Shown here piece by piece: positions 45,251-55,619 of a stretch of DNA of 64,000 bases (position 1 is the first letter of the stretch; every line of letters starts with the position of its first letter). Location of the stretch: positions 1 to 64,000 of the forward strand of contig NTKC01000006.1 of assembly GCA_002456995.1 (NCBI GenBank), given 5' to 3'. The position numbers were made by a program, and so were the translations under genes. Source of the stretch: Candidatus Thioglobus sp. MED-G25. GTDB lineage: Bacteria; Pseudomonadota; Gammaproteobacteria; Arenicellales; UBA868. Under the pieces are notes generated by a model. The model was given only the letters and a program-made list of their open reading frames with translations, had not been told where the DNA came from and made no database searches.

Positions 45251-47614
45251 GTGAAAGAATATATTGCCTGGTTTGATCAGATAAGCTTGGATGATGTAAG
45301 CCGCGTTGGCGGCAAAAACGCATCATTGGGCGAGATGATTTCGAGCTTTTCCTCTGCTGGAATTCAAGTTCCCGGAGGATTTGCGACCACTGTCCATGCC
45401 TACCGGGATCATCTGGTGGCCTCCGGATTGAAGGATCAGATTGAAGCTGTCCTGGCTCAACTGGACGTCAGCGATGTGAAACAGCTGGCCGAGGTGGGAG
45501 CTACAATCAGAGAGTGGCTTGTCAACGCGCCACTGACCAGCAATCTGGAAGATGCGATTGAAGCTGCGTACCTGAAACTAGGGAATTCAGCTGACACACC
45601 TGTCGCAGTGCGGTCATCTGCCACCGCCGAGGATCTCCCCGATGCATCTTTTGCTGGCCAGCAGGAAACTTTTCTCAATGTGCGAGGCATAGCCCCCGTA
45701 CTGATAGCCGTCCGCGAAGTATTTGCATCGCTTTTTAATGACCGGGCAATTTCTTATCGAGCCCACCAGGGCTACGATCATAGTGAAGTGGCTTTATCAG
45801 TTGGTATACAGCAAATGGTTCGCAGTGATCTTGGATCAAGTGGTGTGATGTTTACACTTGATACTGAATCTGGTTACGACGATGTCGTGTTTATCACAGC
45901 TTCGTGGGGGCTTGGCGAAACCATCGTGCAAGGCGCTGTGAACCCGGATGAGTTCTATGTGCACAAACCCACACTGCGTGCCCAGAGACCAGCTATCCTT
46001 CGCCGCAAAATTGGCAGCAAAGCCAGCAAGATGATCTATGCGGACGATTCCGCAACCGAAACCACACGGGTCATCGAAACAACCGCAGCCGAACGACAGC
46101 ACTTTTCGCTGTCTGATGCGCAGATCGAAGAACTGGCACAGCAGGCGATCCGAATAGAACAGCACTATGGCCGCCCGATGGACATTGAGTGGGGCCTCGA
46201 TGGCGAAACGCAAGAACTGTGGATCCTCCAAGCACGACCGGAAACGGTAAAGAGCCGTGTCACACAACAGTCGCTTGAGCGATATCATCTTCAAGAAACT
46301 GCGATAGTGCTGACAGAAGGTCGCAGCGTTGGTCAGAAAATCGGCAGCGGTACGGTCCGCGTAGTGAACTCCATCACCGAACTAGATTTAGTTAAAACGG
46401 GTGATATTCTGGTAACTGATATGACCGACCCAGACTGGGAACCGATCATGAAACGGGCAGCAGCAATTGTCACCAATCGGGGAGGTCGCACCTGCCACGC
46501 TGCTATCATTGCCCGGGAACTCGGCATTCCGGCCGTTGTTGGTTGTGGAGATGCCACACGGCAACTGTCTAAAATTAGCACCGCCACTGTCAGTTGTGCT
46601 CAAGGCGACACTGGCTATGTTTATCAAGGAGAACTGGATTTCGAGATCGAAACTGTCCCGCTCGGTGATATGCCGAATCTCCCCTTCAAAATTACCATGA
46701 ATGTCGGCAACCCCGACCGAGCTTTTGATTTTCAGAAACTACCACATGCAGGTGTGGGCTTGGCGCGTTTAGAGTTTATTATCAATAACACTATTGGTAT
46801 TCATCCCAAGGCCCTGCTCCACAGTAACCAGATCCCTCAGAACGTCAGGGATCAAATCAATACCGCGTCGGCTGGTTATGCCGACCCCATAGACTTTTTT
46901 GTACGCAAGCTTGCCGAGGGAATCTCTACGATTACAGCCGCCTTTTCTCCACATCCCGTGATTGTTCGGTTGTCCGACTTCAAATCCAATGAATACGCAA
47001 ATCTCATCGGCGGTAGTGCCTTTGAACCTCATGAGGAGAACCCAATGCTCGGGCTGAGAGGCGCATCTCGATACCTAGACGCAGGGTTTCGTGAATGCTT
47101 TGAACTAGAATGCCGTGCTCTCAAATATGTTCGTGAGAAAATGGGGCTAACAAACCTCTGGATCATGGTGCCATTCGTACGCACGGTGGTAGAGGCAGAA
47201 CAAGTGATCGCCTTGCTAGCAGAAAATGGTCTTAACCGAGGTCAGAACGATCTTAAGATCATCATGATGTGCGAGCTCCCATCAAATGCACTCCTCGCAG
47301 AATCGTTTCTACAGCATTTTGACGGTTTTTCGATCGGATCGAATGACATGACCCAACTCACTTTGGGTCTGGACCGCGACTCGGCTGACATTGCTCATCT
47401 GTTCGATGAACGCGATGCAGCTGTCAAAATGCTACTGCAACTAGCAATTTCAGCCTGTCAAAAACAGGGTAAGTATGTTGGGATCTGTGGCCAAGGCCCC
47501 TCTGACCATCCTGATCTGGCGCGCTGGCTGATGGAACAAGGCATCGACACCGTGTCTTTAAATCCTGACAGCGTCATTGAAACCTGGTTATTTCTCAGCG
47601 GTGAACAATCCTGA
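45251..47614 (+). CDS. ppsA: Phosphoenolpyruvate synthase
   Basis: A 787-residue enzyme from GTG 45251 converting pyruvate, ATP and water to PEP, AMP and phosphate, for gluconeogenesis. The N-terminal ATP-grasp part has [10 protein letters not shown] and [19 protein letters not shown]; catalytic His416 is in [15 protein letters not shown]; the C-terminal PEP-binding barrel has [15 protein letters not shown] and [12 protein letters not shown]. coli PpsA has 792 residues. The regulator gene ppsR is divergent. Confidence 0.96.
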   Translation: MKEYIAWFDQISLDDVSRVGGKNASLGEMISSFSSAGIQVPGGFATTVHAYRDHLVASGLKDQIEAVLAQLDVSDVKQLAEVGATIREWLVNAPLTSNLEDAIEAAYLKLGNSADTPVAVRSSATAEDLPDASFAGQQETFLNVRGIAPVLIAVREVFASLFNDRAISYRAHQGYDHSEVALSVGIQQMVRSDLGSSGVMFTLDTESGYDDVVFITASWGLGETIVQGAVNPDEFYVHKPTLRAQRPAILRRKIGSKASKMIYADDSATETTRVIETTAAERQHFSLSDAQIEELAQQAIRIEQHYGRPMDIEWGLDGETQELWILQARPETVKSRVTQQSLERYHLQETAIVLTEGRSVGQKIGSGTVRVVNSITELDLVKTGDILVTDMTDPDWEPIMKRAAAIVTNRGGRTCHAAIIARELGIPAVVGCGDATRQLSKISTATVSCAQGDTGYVYQGELDFEIETVPLGDMPNLPFKITMNVGNPDRAFDFQKLPHAGVGLARLEFIINNTIGIHPKALLHSNQIPQNVRDQINTASAGYADPIDFFVRKLAEGISTITAAFSPHPVIVRLSDFKSNEYANLIGGSAFEPHEENPMLGLRGASRYLDAGFRECFELECRALKYVREKMGLTNLWIMVPFVRTVVEAEQVIALLAENGLNRGQNDLKIIMMCELPSNALLAESFLQHFDGFSIGSNDMTQLTLGLDRDSADIAHLFDERDAAVKMLLQLAISACQKQGKYVGICGQGPSDHPDLARWLMEQGIDTVSLNPDSVIETWLFLSGEQS

Positions 47615-47624
47615 CTCAGTTTTG

Positions 47625-48533
47625 TTAGCTACAGCCAGCATCGATCCAGCCCTCACTGACCATCACACAAGTACCGCCAACCCAACTGGCAACAACACAA
47701 CCGTTTTCTTTCCTCGCACGAATCCGCAGAACACTTCTCCGGCCCAGTTCTATTCCTTGAAATACGCACCAGCTGAATTCACCGTCACCCTCTGATCGAT
47801 GATGTGACAAAAGAGCTGCCAGTGCACAGTTGGCACTGCCAGTTGCCGGATCCTCGGCAACACCGTCAAGAGGAGCAAATACGCGGGCCTGAATGTCCGC
47901 ACCACCAGTCTTGGATGTATAAACATGTACATAAGGCACTGCGCCCTCAACAAGAAGACGTTCGAATCCAGCCATATCTATTCGTACCTGGGCTAGAACG
48001 GCCGAGTCTACGACTTCCACAAAAAGAAAAGGAAGCCCCACCGATGCGACCGTTGGAGCATGTGTGGTCACAACGATTTCGTTTTCACGCAACGACAAAG
48101 CTTTAGCCACCGACCCAATCGCTGGGAATTCTTGCAGTGTCAGGACCTGTGGTGCCTTGAGCTCAAACGAGGTTGGAGCGCCTGGATCGACCTGAATCTC
48201 GATTGATACGAGGCCTGCCTTCTCTTCAAACAAGACGGTACCTGGAATCTCTTTACCCAGCGCTCCGGTTTCGGCCAGAACAAATGCAGTTCCAATATTT
48301 GGGTGGCCGGCGAAAGGAATTTCTGTTGTGGGGGTAAAAATTCGTACCTTCCGTGTGTGGCCTGCTTCAGCAGGTAACACAAATGCTGTCTCTGAGAAAT
48401 TGAACTCCCGCGCAATCTGCTGCATCTGCCAATCTGATAATTTCTGAGCGTCTGGTAACACAGCCAGCTGGTTACCACCGAACCGCTGTTCAGTAAACAC
48501 GTCACAAATAAAGTAGTGATACTTCACAGGCAA
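47625..48533 (-). CDS. PhzF-family isomerase/epimerase-like protein
   Basis: A 302-residue protein of the DapF/PhzF superfamily: FGGNQLAVLPDA at the N-terminus with the usual loop, FAGHPNIGTAFVLA (the GHP glycine loop) and DPATGSANCALAALL near the C-terminus. Two symmetrical halves are visible. Family members isomerise small carboxylic acids; most bacterial ones have unknown substrates and are unrelated to phenazine biosynthesis. No phenazine genes are near. Convergent with ppsA, 10 bases apart. Confidence 0.88.
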   Translation of the reverse strand: MPVKYHYFICDVFTEQRFGGNQLAVLPDAQKLSDWQMQQIAREFNFSETAFVLPAEAGHTRKVRIFTPTTEIPFAGHPNIGTAFVLAETGALGKEIPGTVLFEEKAGLVSIEIQVDPGAPTSFELKAPQVLTLQEFPAIGSVAKALSLRENEIVVTTHAPTVASVGLPFLFVEVVDSAVLAQVRIDMAGFERLLVEGAVPYVHVYTSKTGGADIQARVFAPLDGVAEDPATGSANCALAALLSHHRSEGDGEFSWCVFQGIELGRRSVLRIRARKENGCVVASWVGGTCVMVSEGWIDAGCS

Positions 48534-48566
48534 TTTACAGAACTGTCTCGGTCAATTCGATTGCAT

Positions 48567-49070
48567 TTACGCCACGACGAATTCCCGGACGCTCCATCGA
48601 GTAGGTTTTGCAGTCAGTACAAGACATGATGCGCCTCCTTTAGTTCTGACCCGTCCTGCGGCACCAGGGTTAACAACCCACGGATGAATTGTTGTATCTA
48701 TTCGCCGGATGTGAGTATGACCGTAAGCGATCGCTTGGGTGTCAGGATACTTGTGCCGCAGTCGGCTATGGTAATTGGCGGTGTCCCAGATCTGGTGGCC
48801 GTGTTCGATGGCAAGAACACCACCTGGTAGATCAATCTGCAGGCTTTTCGGCAGTTTGGATAAGACAAGATGTTCATCTTCAGGCCACTTCTTAGGGACA
48901 TCGTTATTGCCTGCCACCGCCAGCACATTTCCACACCTGGATTTGAGCACTGCCAGCACCGAGGCACTGCCGATGTCACCCGTGTGAACTACCAATTCCA
49001 TACCGGCTGCCAGTTCCACGATTGAGTCATCGACCCAGCCATGGGTATCACCGAGCAGCAAAACCTTCAT
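48567..49070 (-). CDS. Metallophosphoesterase of the YfcE type
   Basis: A 167-residue protein with all calcineurin-like motifs: LGDTHG, HTGDIG, GNNDVP, EHGHQI and the final YGHTHIRR. It binds two divalent metals and hydrolyses phosphodiesters. Length matches YfcE/MJ0936-type enzymes. Substrate unknown. It precedes PhzF on the same strand by 33 bases, so these two may form a small operon. Confidence 0.92.
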   Translation of the reverse strand: MKVLLLGDTHGWVDDSIVELAAGMELVVHTGDIGSASVLAVLKSRCGNVLAVAGNNDVPKKWPEDEHLVLSKLPKSLQIDLPGGVLAIEHGHQIWDTANYHSRLRHKYPDTQAIAYGHTHIRRIDTTIHPWVVNPGAAGRVRTKGGASCLVLTAKPTRWSVREFVVA

Positions 49071-49212
49071 TTCACCACTACGACATCAGGATCATCTGTA
49101 TCGGTGTGTTGTCTGACGTCGTCCCTGGGCGAAAGACTCATTATTCGTACACCCGGTTGGGCTACAACCGTCACGTCATCGCAGAAAAATATTTTGAAAG
49201 ATGGGCCCCCAT

Positions 49213-51057
49213 TCAATCAACAATGTGATACACGGGGGCTTTCTCCATTGTCCACTCGCCGGACTCTTGGTCGTATTGGGATAAGGTAAAGCAGTGCCAA
49301 TCAGTATCATCCAGTTTTGGATGATCGGCCCGATAGTAATACCCAGGCCAACGGGTCTCAGTGCGGAACATTGTGTGGTGAGTCACTGATTCAGATGCCA
49401 GAACCCGGTGCTGTAGCTCCCAGGCCCGTTGTAGTTGGTGAAGATCTTCAGCCCCGAGATGGTCGAGGTCTTCTTTCAGCATATCCAGCAACTCTAATCC
49501 ACGGGTCAGCATTGGCTCGTTGGTTATATAGTTAGCACTGATACCGCCGCAATACTCATCCATGATCTTTTCGAGTCGCTGTAACCCATGCAGCGGCAGG
49601 AGATAACTCGGCGACACGGTTCCTGCGACAATCTCATTTCGACCAACCTGGTAATTCTCTAGAGGCTGGAAGATCGTTTCCTTTAGGTCTTGATACTGTT
49701 TTTCACTGACCTGAAACTTGTCGTTCTTCATGTCATTCACATAGTTTACCGCCGCCTTTGCAGCAATTCGTCCTTCCGTATACGATCCCGATGAGAATTT
49801 GTGAGCGGTACCACCGATCGTATCGCCGGCGCCGAATAGCCCGTCGACGGTCATCATTCGGTTATACCCCCACTGGTAATCTGACGGTGCATAATCTGAA
49901 GGTCCACTCGCCCAGGCACCCGAACAGGTCGCGTGAGATCCCATAACATAAGGCTCCGAGGTGGTCAGTTCGGGATTAACATGCTTAGGATCAATATTCT
50001 GCGACGCCCAGACGACTGCCTGTCCGATCGTCATTCCCAAGAAGTTCTCCCAACCAACCTGCTCCTTGTGTGGATCCTGGAAAGCTTCTTTGGTCACCAT
50101 GCGAATAGGACCCCTGCCAGCTTTCGTTTCTTCTAGGAAAGCGTGGTTGCGAAGGCAGGTAGGTACAGGGTGCCGATCGATATAATCTCCGACCAGTTCC
50201 TTCGTATGGTCATACCACTTAGATTCGTATTCTTCTCCGTAGGCATTCTCGGTGTACGTCTTGAGGTGAAGAAAATAGGCACCAACCGGTCCGTAACCAT
50301 CCTTAAATCGGGTCAGCGTTATCCGATTCTCCATCTGCGTCATTTTTGCACCGACAAGTATCGGCAATGCATAAGCCGATGCACTGCTCCAAGGGGCGTA
50401 CCACGTGCGACCCATGCCCTCACCGACTGCCCGCGGCTTAAAGATGTGTGAAGCACCGCCAGCGCAAACGATGACAGCTTTGGCACGGAAAACATAGAAA
50501 TCTCCCGTTCGAACATTGAAACCGACCGCACCCGCAACTCGGTTAGGCTTTGCCTCATCCATCAGCAGGTGGGTCACCATAATGCGGTTGTATACTTCGG
50601 TAGCAGCTTTCCTGGCCGCCTCGGCCACGATCGGCTTGTAACTTTCGCCGTGTATCATGATCTGCCATTTCCCTTCACGCAGATATCGCCCGGTTTCCGG
50701 GTCTTTCATGATCGGCAGGCCCCACTCCTCAAACTTGTGCACACTAGAGTCAACGTGGCGAGCGATGTCATAACCCAGATCTTCACGAACAAGACCCATA
50801 AGGTCGTTGCGGGCGTAGCGGACATGGTCCTCAGGTTGGTTCTCGTCCCATTGCATACCCATGTAACAGTTGATTGCATATAGGCCCTGTGCAACAGCAC
50901 CGCTGCGCTCAATATTTGCTTTTTCGACGCAAACGATCTTTAGATCCCGACCCCAATGCCTGGATTCGTAGGTAGCACCGCAACCGGCCATACCACCCCC
51001 GATCACAAGAATATCGGAATCGACGAATATAGTTTTTCTATTCGAAAACAGGCCCAC
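49213..51057 (-). CDS. aprA: Adenylylsulfate (APS) reductase, alpha subunit
   Basis: A 614-residue flavoprotein from GTG 51057, overlapping the aprB stop by one base. The FAD-binding VIGGGMAGCG at about 18-27, NIERSGAVAQGLYAINCY and the later GSHATCSGAWASGPSD and GLFGAGDTIGGTAHKFSSGSYTEGR identify AprA rather than a fumarate reductase/aspartate oxidase. In sulfur oxidisers AprAB turns sulfite and AMP into APS. The length agrees with family members (about 620). It forms an aprM-aprB-aprA transcript. Confidence 0.95.
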   Translation of the reverse strand: MGLFSNRKTIFVDSDILVIGGGMAGCGATYESRHWGRDLKIVCVEKANIERSGAVAQGLYAINCYMGMQWDENQPEDHVRYARNDLMGLVREDLGYDIARHVDSSVHKFEEWGLPIMKDPETGRYLREGKWQIMIHGESYKPIVAEAARKAATEVYNRIMVTHLLMDEAKPNRVAGAVGFNVRTGDFYVFRAKAVIVCAGGASHIFKPRAVGEGMGRTWYAPWSSASAYALPILVGAKMTQMENRITLTRFKDGYGPVGAYFLHLKTYTENAYGEEYESKWYDHTKELVGDYIDRHPVPTCLRNHAFLEETKAGRGPIRMVTKEAFQDPHKEQVGWENFLGMTIGQAVVWASQNIDPKHVNPELTTSEPYVMGSHATCSGAWASGPSDYAPSDYQWGYNRMMTVDGLFGAGDTIGGTAHKFSSGSYTEGRIAAKAAVNYVNDMKNDKFQVSEKQYQDLKETIFQPLENYQVGRNEIVAGTVSPSYLLPLHGLQRLEKIMDEYCGGISANYITNEPMLTRGLELLDMLKEDLDHLGAEDLHQLQRAWELQHRVLASESVTHHTMFRTETRWPGYYYRADHPKLDDTDWHCFTLSQYDQESGEWTMEKAPVYHIVD

Positions 51058-51521
51058 TAGACCACCCCCTGTTTGAGTTGATCAGGTCTAAGAGCTGGTA
51101 ATCCACCCGAAACATTCAGCACCTCCGGTTCGTGGGCCAGTTCTTGTGAATGAATGTCTTCAGCATTAGGTACTGGAAATTCAGCCGGTGACTGTATAGA
51201 TCCCCATTTAGTGGTCCGGATCGGCGAGACGAAATTCTTTTCGCGGCCGTCACGGAACTTAATTTTCCAAGAAATCGTGCCCTTTTCTTCTTCCCGGAGT
51301 ACTCGCACACTGTGTCCGAGTGGTGCGAAATCTGCATAACCGCGGGCATCTATCGCATTTTGTGGACAGGCCTTTACGCAGGAATAACACTCCCAGCACA
51401 TATTGGGCTCGATGTTATAGGCACGACGCGTCGTTTTATCGATATGCATAATGTCGGAAGGACATATGTCGACACAATGTCCACAACCATCGCAACGAGT
51501 CATATAAACAAAAGTTGGCAT
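51057..51521 (-). CDS. aprB: APS reductase, beta (ferredoxin-like) subunit
   Basis: A 154-residue iron-sulfur protein. Two cluster motifs lie at Cys10, 13, 16, 20 and Cys42, 45, 48, 52 (CDGCGHC..C and CWECYSC..C), binding two [4Fe-4S] clusters that pass electrons from the AprA flavin. The C-terminal tail wraps the alpha subunit in known structures. It lies 25 bases after aprM and abuts aprA. Confidence 0.95.
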   Translation of the reverse strand: MPTFVYMTRCDGCGHCVDICPSDIMHIDKTTRRAYNIEPNMCWECYSCVKACPQNAIDARGYADFAPLGHSVRVLREEEKGTISWKIKFRDGREKNFVSPIRTTKWGSIQSPAEFPVPNAEDIHSQELAHEPEVLNVSGGLPALRPDQLKQGVV

Positions 51522-51546
51522 GATGTTCCGTTATCTCCTGTATCGA

Positions 51547-52332
51547 TCAATACTGCCGAGGCAGTCTGTTGTTGCTTCCAAAAATTTCAGGTTTATCTGC
51601 GGGGGCTGGTAAATTGCTCCGTGAACCATCTGCCTCTGCGATACGTTTCTGCAGAGCAGCCGCTGGCTTGAAAAACATGTGCGAGAACTTTGACCACGGA
51701 ACAGATCCAAAAAGTACTGCGGTCGCGATTAGGTATAACGCAAACATAAGATTTGCCCCTGATACATCTGTTGCCTGCATCCACCCCCAAACCAGACCCA
51801 ACGTCACGCTGATGAGTAGCGAAAGGATGAACAAGTCGGCACGCACAATACGAAATGGCGAGTGACCTTCTGCGACAACATCCACTCGAATGAAGAACCA
51901 AAACCAGTAGCCACCAACACAAACCAGTAGACCTCCGATATACCAGATTAAGGGCCAAATGGCGGGCGCAGGTGTGACAGACGTTGGATAGCAGAACACC
52001 AGAATGGCTGTGGCAATGACATGGGCGAGGAACCCGTACATAGTCAAAAGATGGGCAATTCTCCGCCGGGCATTACAGAATTCACCAGACATTAGGCCGT
52101 CGACCACGGCTGATCGTACCGCCAGGGCCACAACTTCCCCACCACCGACCTGTCGCGCCCCACTGTTTTTTTGTTGTTGCCAGTTTTTAAAGAAGTACTT
52201 GGCGCTTTTTTTATGAATGACGTCATAGAGCGTGCCACCCACGACCAGTACTACCATGATAATGACATACGCCTGCATGAAGGCCGGTGACAGAAAGCCC
52301 GAAATTTCGACGAAGGGATTGCTGGTGAACAT
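51547..52332 (-). CDS. aprM: APS reductase membrane anchor AprM
   Basis: A 261-residue membrane protein from ATG 52332 (a GTG three bases earlier is equally possible). About five or six transmembrane helices are visible, including the N-terminal one after PFVEISGFLSPA and several between about 85 and 220. AprM is the putative quinone-side anchor that replaces QmoABC in one lineage of sulfur-oxidising bacteria, as known from aprMBA operons. Placement directly upstream of aprB supports the call. The C-terminal about 35 residues are soluble. Confidence 0.9.
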   Translation of the reverse strand: MFTSNPFVEISGFLSPAFMQAYVIIMVVLVVGGTLYDVIHKKSAKYFFKNWQQQKNSGARQVGGGEVVALAVRSAVVDGLMSGEFCNARRRIAHLLTMYGFLAHVIATAILVFCYPTSVTPAPAIWPLIWYIGGLLVCVGGYWFWFFIRVDVVAEGHSPFRIVRADLFILSLLISVTLGLVWGWMQATDVSGANLMFALYLIATAVLFGSVPWSKFSHMFFKPAAALQKRIAEADGSRSNLPAPADKPEIFGSNNRLPRQY

Positions 52333-52465
52333 CACATCACTCCATGATTTCCTGGTATAGCGCCCGTATTAGATTAGGCAGTGGCCCAAGGGGTCCGTGT
52401 GATCTGCTTAAACCCTGTGGGAAGACCGAACTCTACGCCTTTGTTTGTGCCTAGACTAATCAGAA

Positions 52466-52487
52466 TTTATCGCGACCGGGATAAATA
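52466..52487. promoter_or_regulatory. Inverted repeat upstream of aprMBA
   Basis: ATTTATC, eight bases, GATAAAT: a perfect 7-base inverted repeat about 135 bases before the aprM start, in the 248-base gap after lgt. An adjoining AAATAACGTTTATTT partly overlaps it. It could be an operator for the apr transcript; the regulator is unknown. Confidence 0.3.
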
Positions 52488-52580
52488 ACGTTTATTTCTA
52501 CTGAGCACTCCGGCGTGTTATACCTCATAACTAACCAGCCCCAGCAGCAATCGACCAGTTCCCCACGAATCCAACATGTG

Positions 52581-53363
52581 TCAAGTCTGACGGGACCGAC
52601 TGGCCAACAAGAGCCAAAGTCCTGCGATCAGCATTGGCAAACACAACAATTGTCCCATCGACAGTCCATCGAGAATGACCAGTCCGAGGTGGGCATCGGG
52701 CTCTCTGAAAAATTCAACCGTGAACCGAAATACCGCGTAACAGATAAGGAAAAGTCCCGACACACTCCCAGCAACCCTTGGCTTCGATGAATAAGTCCAG
52801 ATGATCAAAAATAGCAACAGCCCTTCAAGTCCCGCTTCATAAATCTGTGACGGGTGTCTTGCTAAAGGACCTGCAGATGGAAAAATCATCGCCCAGGGCA
52901 CATCCGACACCCGCCCCCAAAGCTCCTCGTTAATAAAGTTCCCCAGCCGTCCCGCACCCAGACCCAGGGGACACAATGGTGCCAGGAAGTCTGAAACGGA
53001 CAGGAAACTACGGCCGGAACGCCTGGCGTACAGAGCAAGCGCAACACAGGCCCCGATCAACCCACCGTGAAACGACATACCGCCCGACCAGATATACATC
53101 AAGGCAACCGGATGCTCCAAATAATAACCAACGTTATAGAAAAGAACGTAACCGAGGCGTCCACCAACAATCACCCCCACTGCCACATAAAACAGGAGAT
53201 CCCAGACCTGCTGTGACGACCAAGTAGAGCCAGGTGCTCGGGCACGCAGTACACCCAATGCGCCACCGCCAAGGAATCCGATCAAATACATGACGCCGTA
53301 CCAGTGGACCGTTAGCGGTCCAACAGCAAATACGACGGGATCAATTGAGGGGTAGGTCAACAT
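52581..53363 (-). CDS. lgt: Prolipoprotein diacylglyceryl transferase
   Basis: A 260-residue inner-membrane enzyme that transfers diacylglyceryl from phosphatidylglycerol to lipobox cysteines, the first step in lipoprotein maturation. Membrane helices throughout; signature GRLGNFINEELWGR at about 137-150 and the essential HPSQIYEAGLEG. Length and order match bacterial Lgt. It serves lipoproteins such as the LysM protein at 57382. Confidence 0.96.
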   Translation of the reverse strand: MLTYPSIDPVVFAVGPLTVHWYGVMYLIGFLGGGALGVLRARAPGSTWSSQQVWDLLFYVAVGVIVGGRLGYVLFYNVGYYLEHPVALMYIWSGGMSFHGGLIGACVALALYARRSGRSFLSVSDFLAPLCPLGLGAGRLGNFINEELWGRVSDVPWAMIFPSAGPLARHPSQIYEAGLEGLLLFLIIWTYSSKPRVAGSVSGLFLICYAVFRFTVEFFREPDAHLGLVILDGLSMGQLLCLPMLIAGLWLLLASRSRQT

Positions 53364-53470
53364 CTATAAGAATCAGGTGGTTTCAATTCAGTGTTATGAG
53401 TCCACATCAACTGACTTTAAGTGGCACAATTGAACATCATCATCCGGCCTCTGCGGGAAATCGCTCAGGA

Positions 53471-55438
53471 TCAATGTTTTAGCTCCGGCAAATCTATAAA
53501 AAGGTCGAGCGCCTCTGGGTTTGCGAGTGCCTCTCGGTTTTTCACTAGTTCGCCATGAATGACTTTGCGAACCGCTAGTTCAACAATCTTGCCACTCTTG
53601 GTGCGTGGGATGTCAGATACCTGTACGATTCGCGCCGGCACATGACGAGGTGTTGTGTTTTGTCGAATCTTGGCACGAATGACATCCGCAAGATCACTAT
53701 CCAGGACAATCCCCTCTCTTAAACGCACAAATAGTACAACTCGGACATCGCCGTCAAATTGCTGGCCGACCACCAGGCTTTCAATGACTTGGTCAATCTG
53801 TTCGGCCTGCCGATAAATCTCGGCTGTACCGATCCGCACTCCCCCGGGATTAAGGACTGCATCAGAACGTCCATAGATAATCATCCCCCCGTGCTCGGTT
53901 TCAGCGACATAATCGCCATGACACCAGATGTTCGAAAATTTATCGAAGTAGGCTGCATGATACTTCTGATCTTTCGGGTCACCCCAGAAACCAATAGGCA
54001 TACAGGGAAACGAATTTCTACAGGTCAATTCACCTTTCTGACCCGGCTCCAGAATGTCGCCTGAGTCGTCCCGGACCTCCACCTGCATCCCCAACCCCTT
54101 ACACTGGATTTCGCCACGCCGCACGGGCAATGTCGGATTTCCAAGAACAAAGCAGGACACGATATCGGTACCCCCTGAAATCGATGACAGACATACATCT
54201 TGTTTGATCGACTGGTAAACATAATCGAAACTTTCCGGCATCAGTGGTGACCCTGTGGAAAGCACACTACGCAAGTCAGTCAGATCGTGTGTTTCTTTCG
54301 GATGAATACCAGCTTTGTTTGCCGCGTCAATAAACTTAGCCGAAGTGCCGAAGATATTCATTTTTTCCTCGGATACGAAATCGAAAAGGACGTTTCCGTC
54401 AGGGTAGAACGGTGATCCATCATACAGTCCGAGAATCGCGTCACTGGCAAGACCCGACACGAGCCAATTCCACATCATCCAGCCACAGGTCGTAAAGTAA
54501 AACAGTCGATCGCCTGGGTGGACATCAGCATGCAACCTGTGTTCCTTGAGATGCTGGAGCAGCGTACCACCAGCACCATGGATGATCGCTTTCGGAACCC
54601 CCGTCGTACCCGAGGAATACATGATGTAAAGGGGATGGTTAAATGGCAGTTTTTTGAATTCGATAGAATCAGTTGGAACCAGAAACTCCTCCAGTAATAC
54701 ACCGTCCGTGATCCGCCTGACGTCGGGTTGATCGGTCACCAGGGGAACGACTACAACCTTTTCCAGCGATGGTAACCCTGCCCGGATAGCGTTCAGTTTT
54801 TCGAGCGAGTGATGTGAATTGCCGTTGTAGAAATAGCCATCCGCACTGAACAATACTTTTGGTTTAATTTGACCAAACCGGTCGAGCACACCCTGGACAC
54901 CAAAATCTGGGGAACAAGATGACCAGATAGCACCCAGCGATGCAGATGCCAGCATGGCGGAGATGGTTTCAGGCATGTTCGGCATGAACGCACAGACTCG
55001 ATCCCCCGCCTCAACGCCTATTGACCGTAGCGCGGCGGCAATATCAGCCACCTGCCGATAGAGTTCCGCGTGGCTGACCACCCGTCTGACTAAGTTCTCG
55101 GAACGAAACACCATCGCTGGTGAATCGTCCCGCCTGGTCAACAGGTGGCTGGCAAAATTTATCCGGCTATCCGGAAACCACCTGGCACCAGGCATGTGAT
55201 CACGATTTTCTACCGTGCGTTCATCAGGTGATCTAGGAGGCAGACCACAGAAATCCCACAGGCACTCCCAGAATACATTCGGCTGCGCCACTGACCAAGC
55301 GTGTACTGCATTGAAATCTAGCAACGACTGGCCAGTTTTTGACTCAACTTGACGGACAAATTTCGTGATGTTCGCGTTGGCAATTCTAGAAGAAGAAGGC
55401 TGCCACAGAATTTCTGATACCGTGTTCATGTCTTCCAA
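53471..55438 (-). CDS. Acetoacetate-CoA ligase
   Basis: A 655-residue acyl-CoA synthetase. The ATP P-loop MYSSGTTGVPKAIIHGAGG, SGGTDIVSCF, GRSDAVLNPGGVRIGTAEIYRQ and the KTKSGKIVEL-type lysine (PRTKSGKIVE) mark the ANL fold. The long N-terminal part with the GLPPRSPDERTVENRDHMPGARWFPD-like region marks the acetoacetyl-CoA synthetase subgroup. It activates acetoacetate for lipid or PHB metabolism. It stands alone, 107 bases upstream of lgt on the same strand. Confidence 0.88.
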   Translation of the reverse strand: MEDMNTVSEILWQPSSSRIANANITKFVRQVESKTGQSLLDFNAVHAWSVAQPNVFWECLWDFCGLPPRSPDERTVENRDHMPGARWFPDSRINFASHLLTRRDDSPAMVFRSENLVRRVVSHAELYRQVADIAAALRSIGVEAGDRVCAFMPNMPETISAMLASASLGAIWSSCSPDFGVQGVLDRFGQIKPKVLFSADGYFYNGNSHHSLEKLNAIRAGLPSLEKVVVVPLVTDQPDVRRITDGVLLEEFLVPTDSIEFKKLPFNHPLYIMYSSGTTGVPKAIIHGAGGTLLQHLKEHRLHADVHPGDRLFYFTTCGWMMWNWLVSGLASDAILGLYDGSPFYPDGNVLFDFVSEEKMNIFGTSAKFIDAANKAGIHPKETHDLTDLRSVLSTGSPLMPESFDYVYQSIKQDVCLSSISGGTDIVSCFVLGNPTLPVRRGEIQCKGLGMQVEVRDDSGDILEPGQKGELTCRNSFPCMPIGFWGDPKDQKYHAAYFDKFSNIWCHGDYVAETEHGGMIIYGRSDAVLNPGGVRIGTAEIYRQAEQIDQVIESLVVGQQFDGDVRVVLFVRLREGIVLDSDLADVIRAKIRQNTTPRHVPARIVQVSDIPRTKSGKIVELAVRKVIHGELVKNREALANPEALDLFIDLPELKH

Positions 55439-55619
55439 GACTAATTGTTAACTGACCCATTAAGGTCAGCGCGTTAAGATAAAACCAGTAGAACCTGGCG
55501 ACCCCCAAACTGGATATTCTAACAATCTTAATTGGCAAGACTTCAGCCAACCATCCTAGAGGGAACGGCGCAAACCGCTTACACTAACGATTCTCGCCAA
55601 CCCAGGTAAAGCAGCAACC

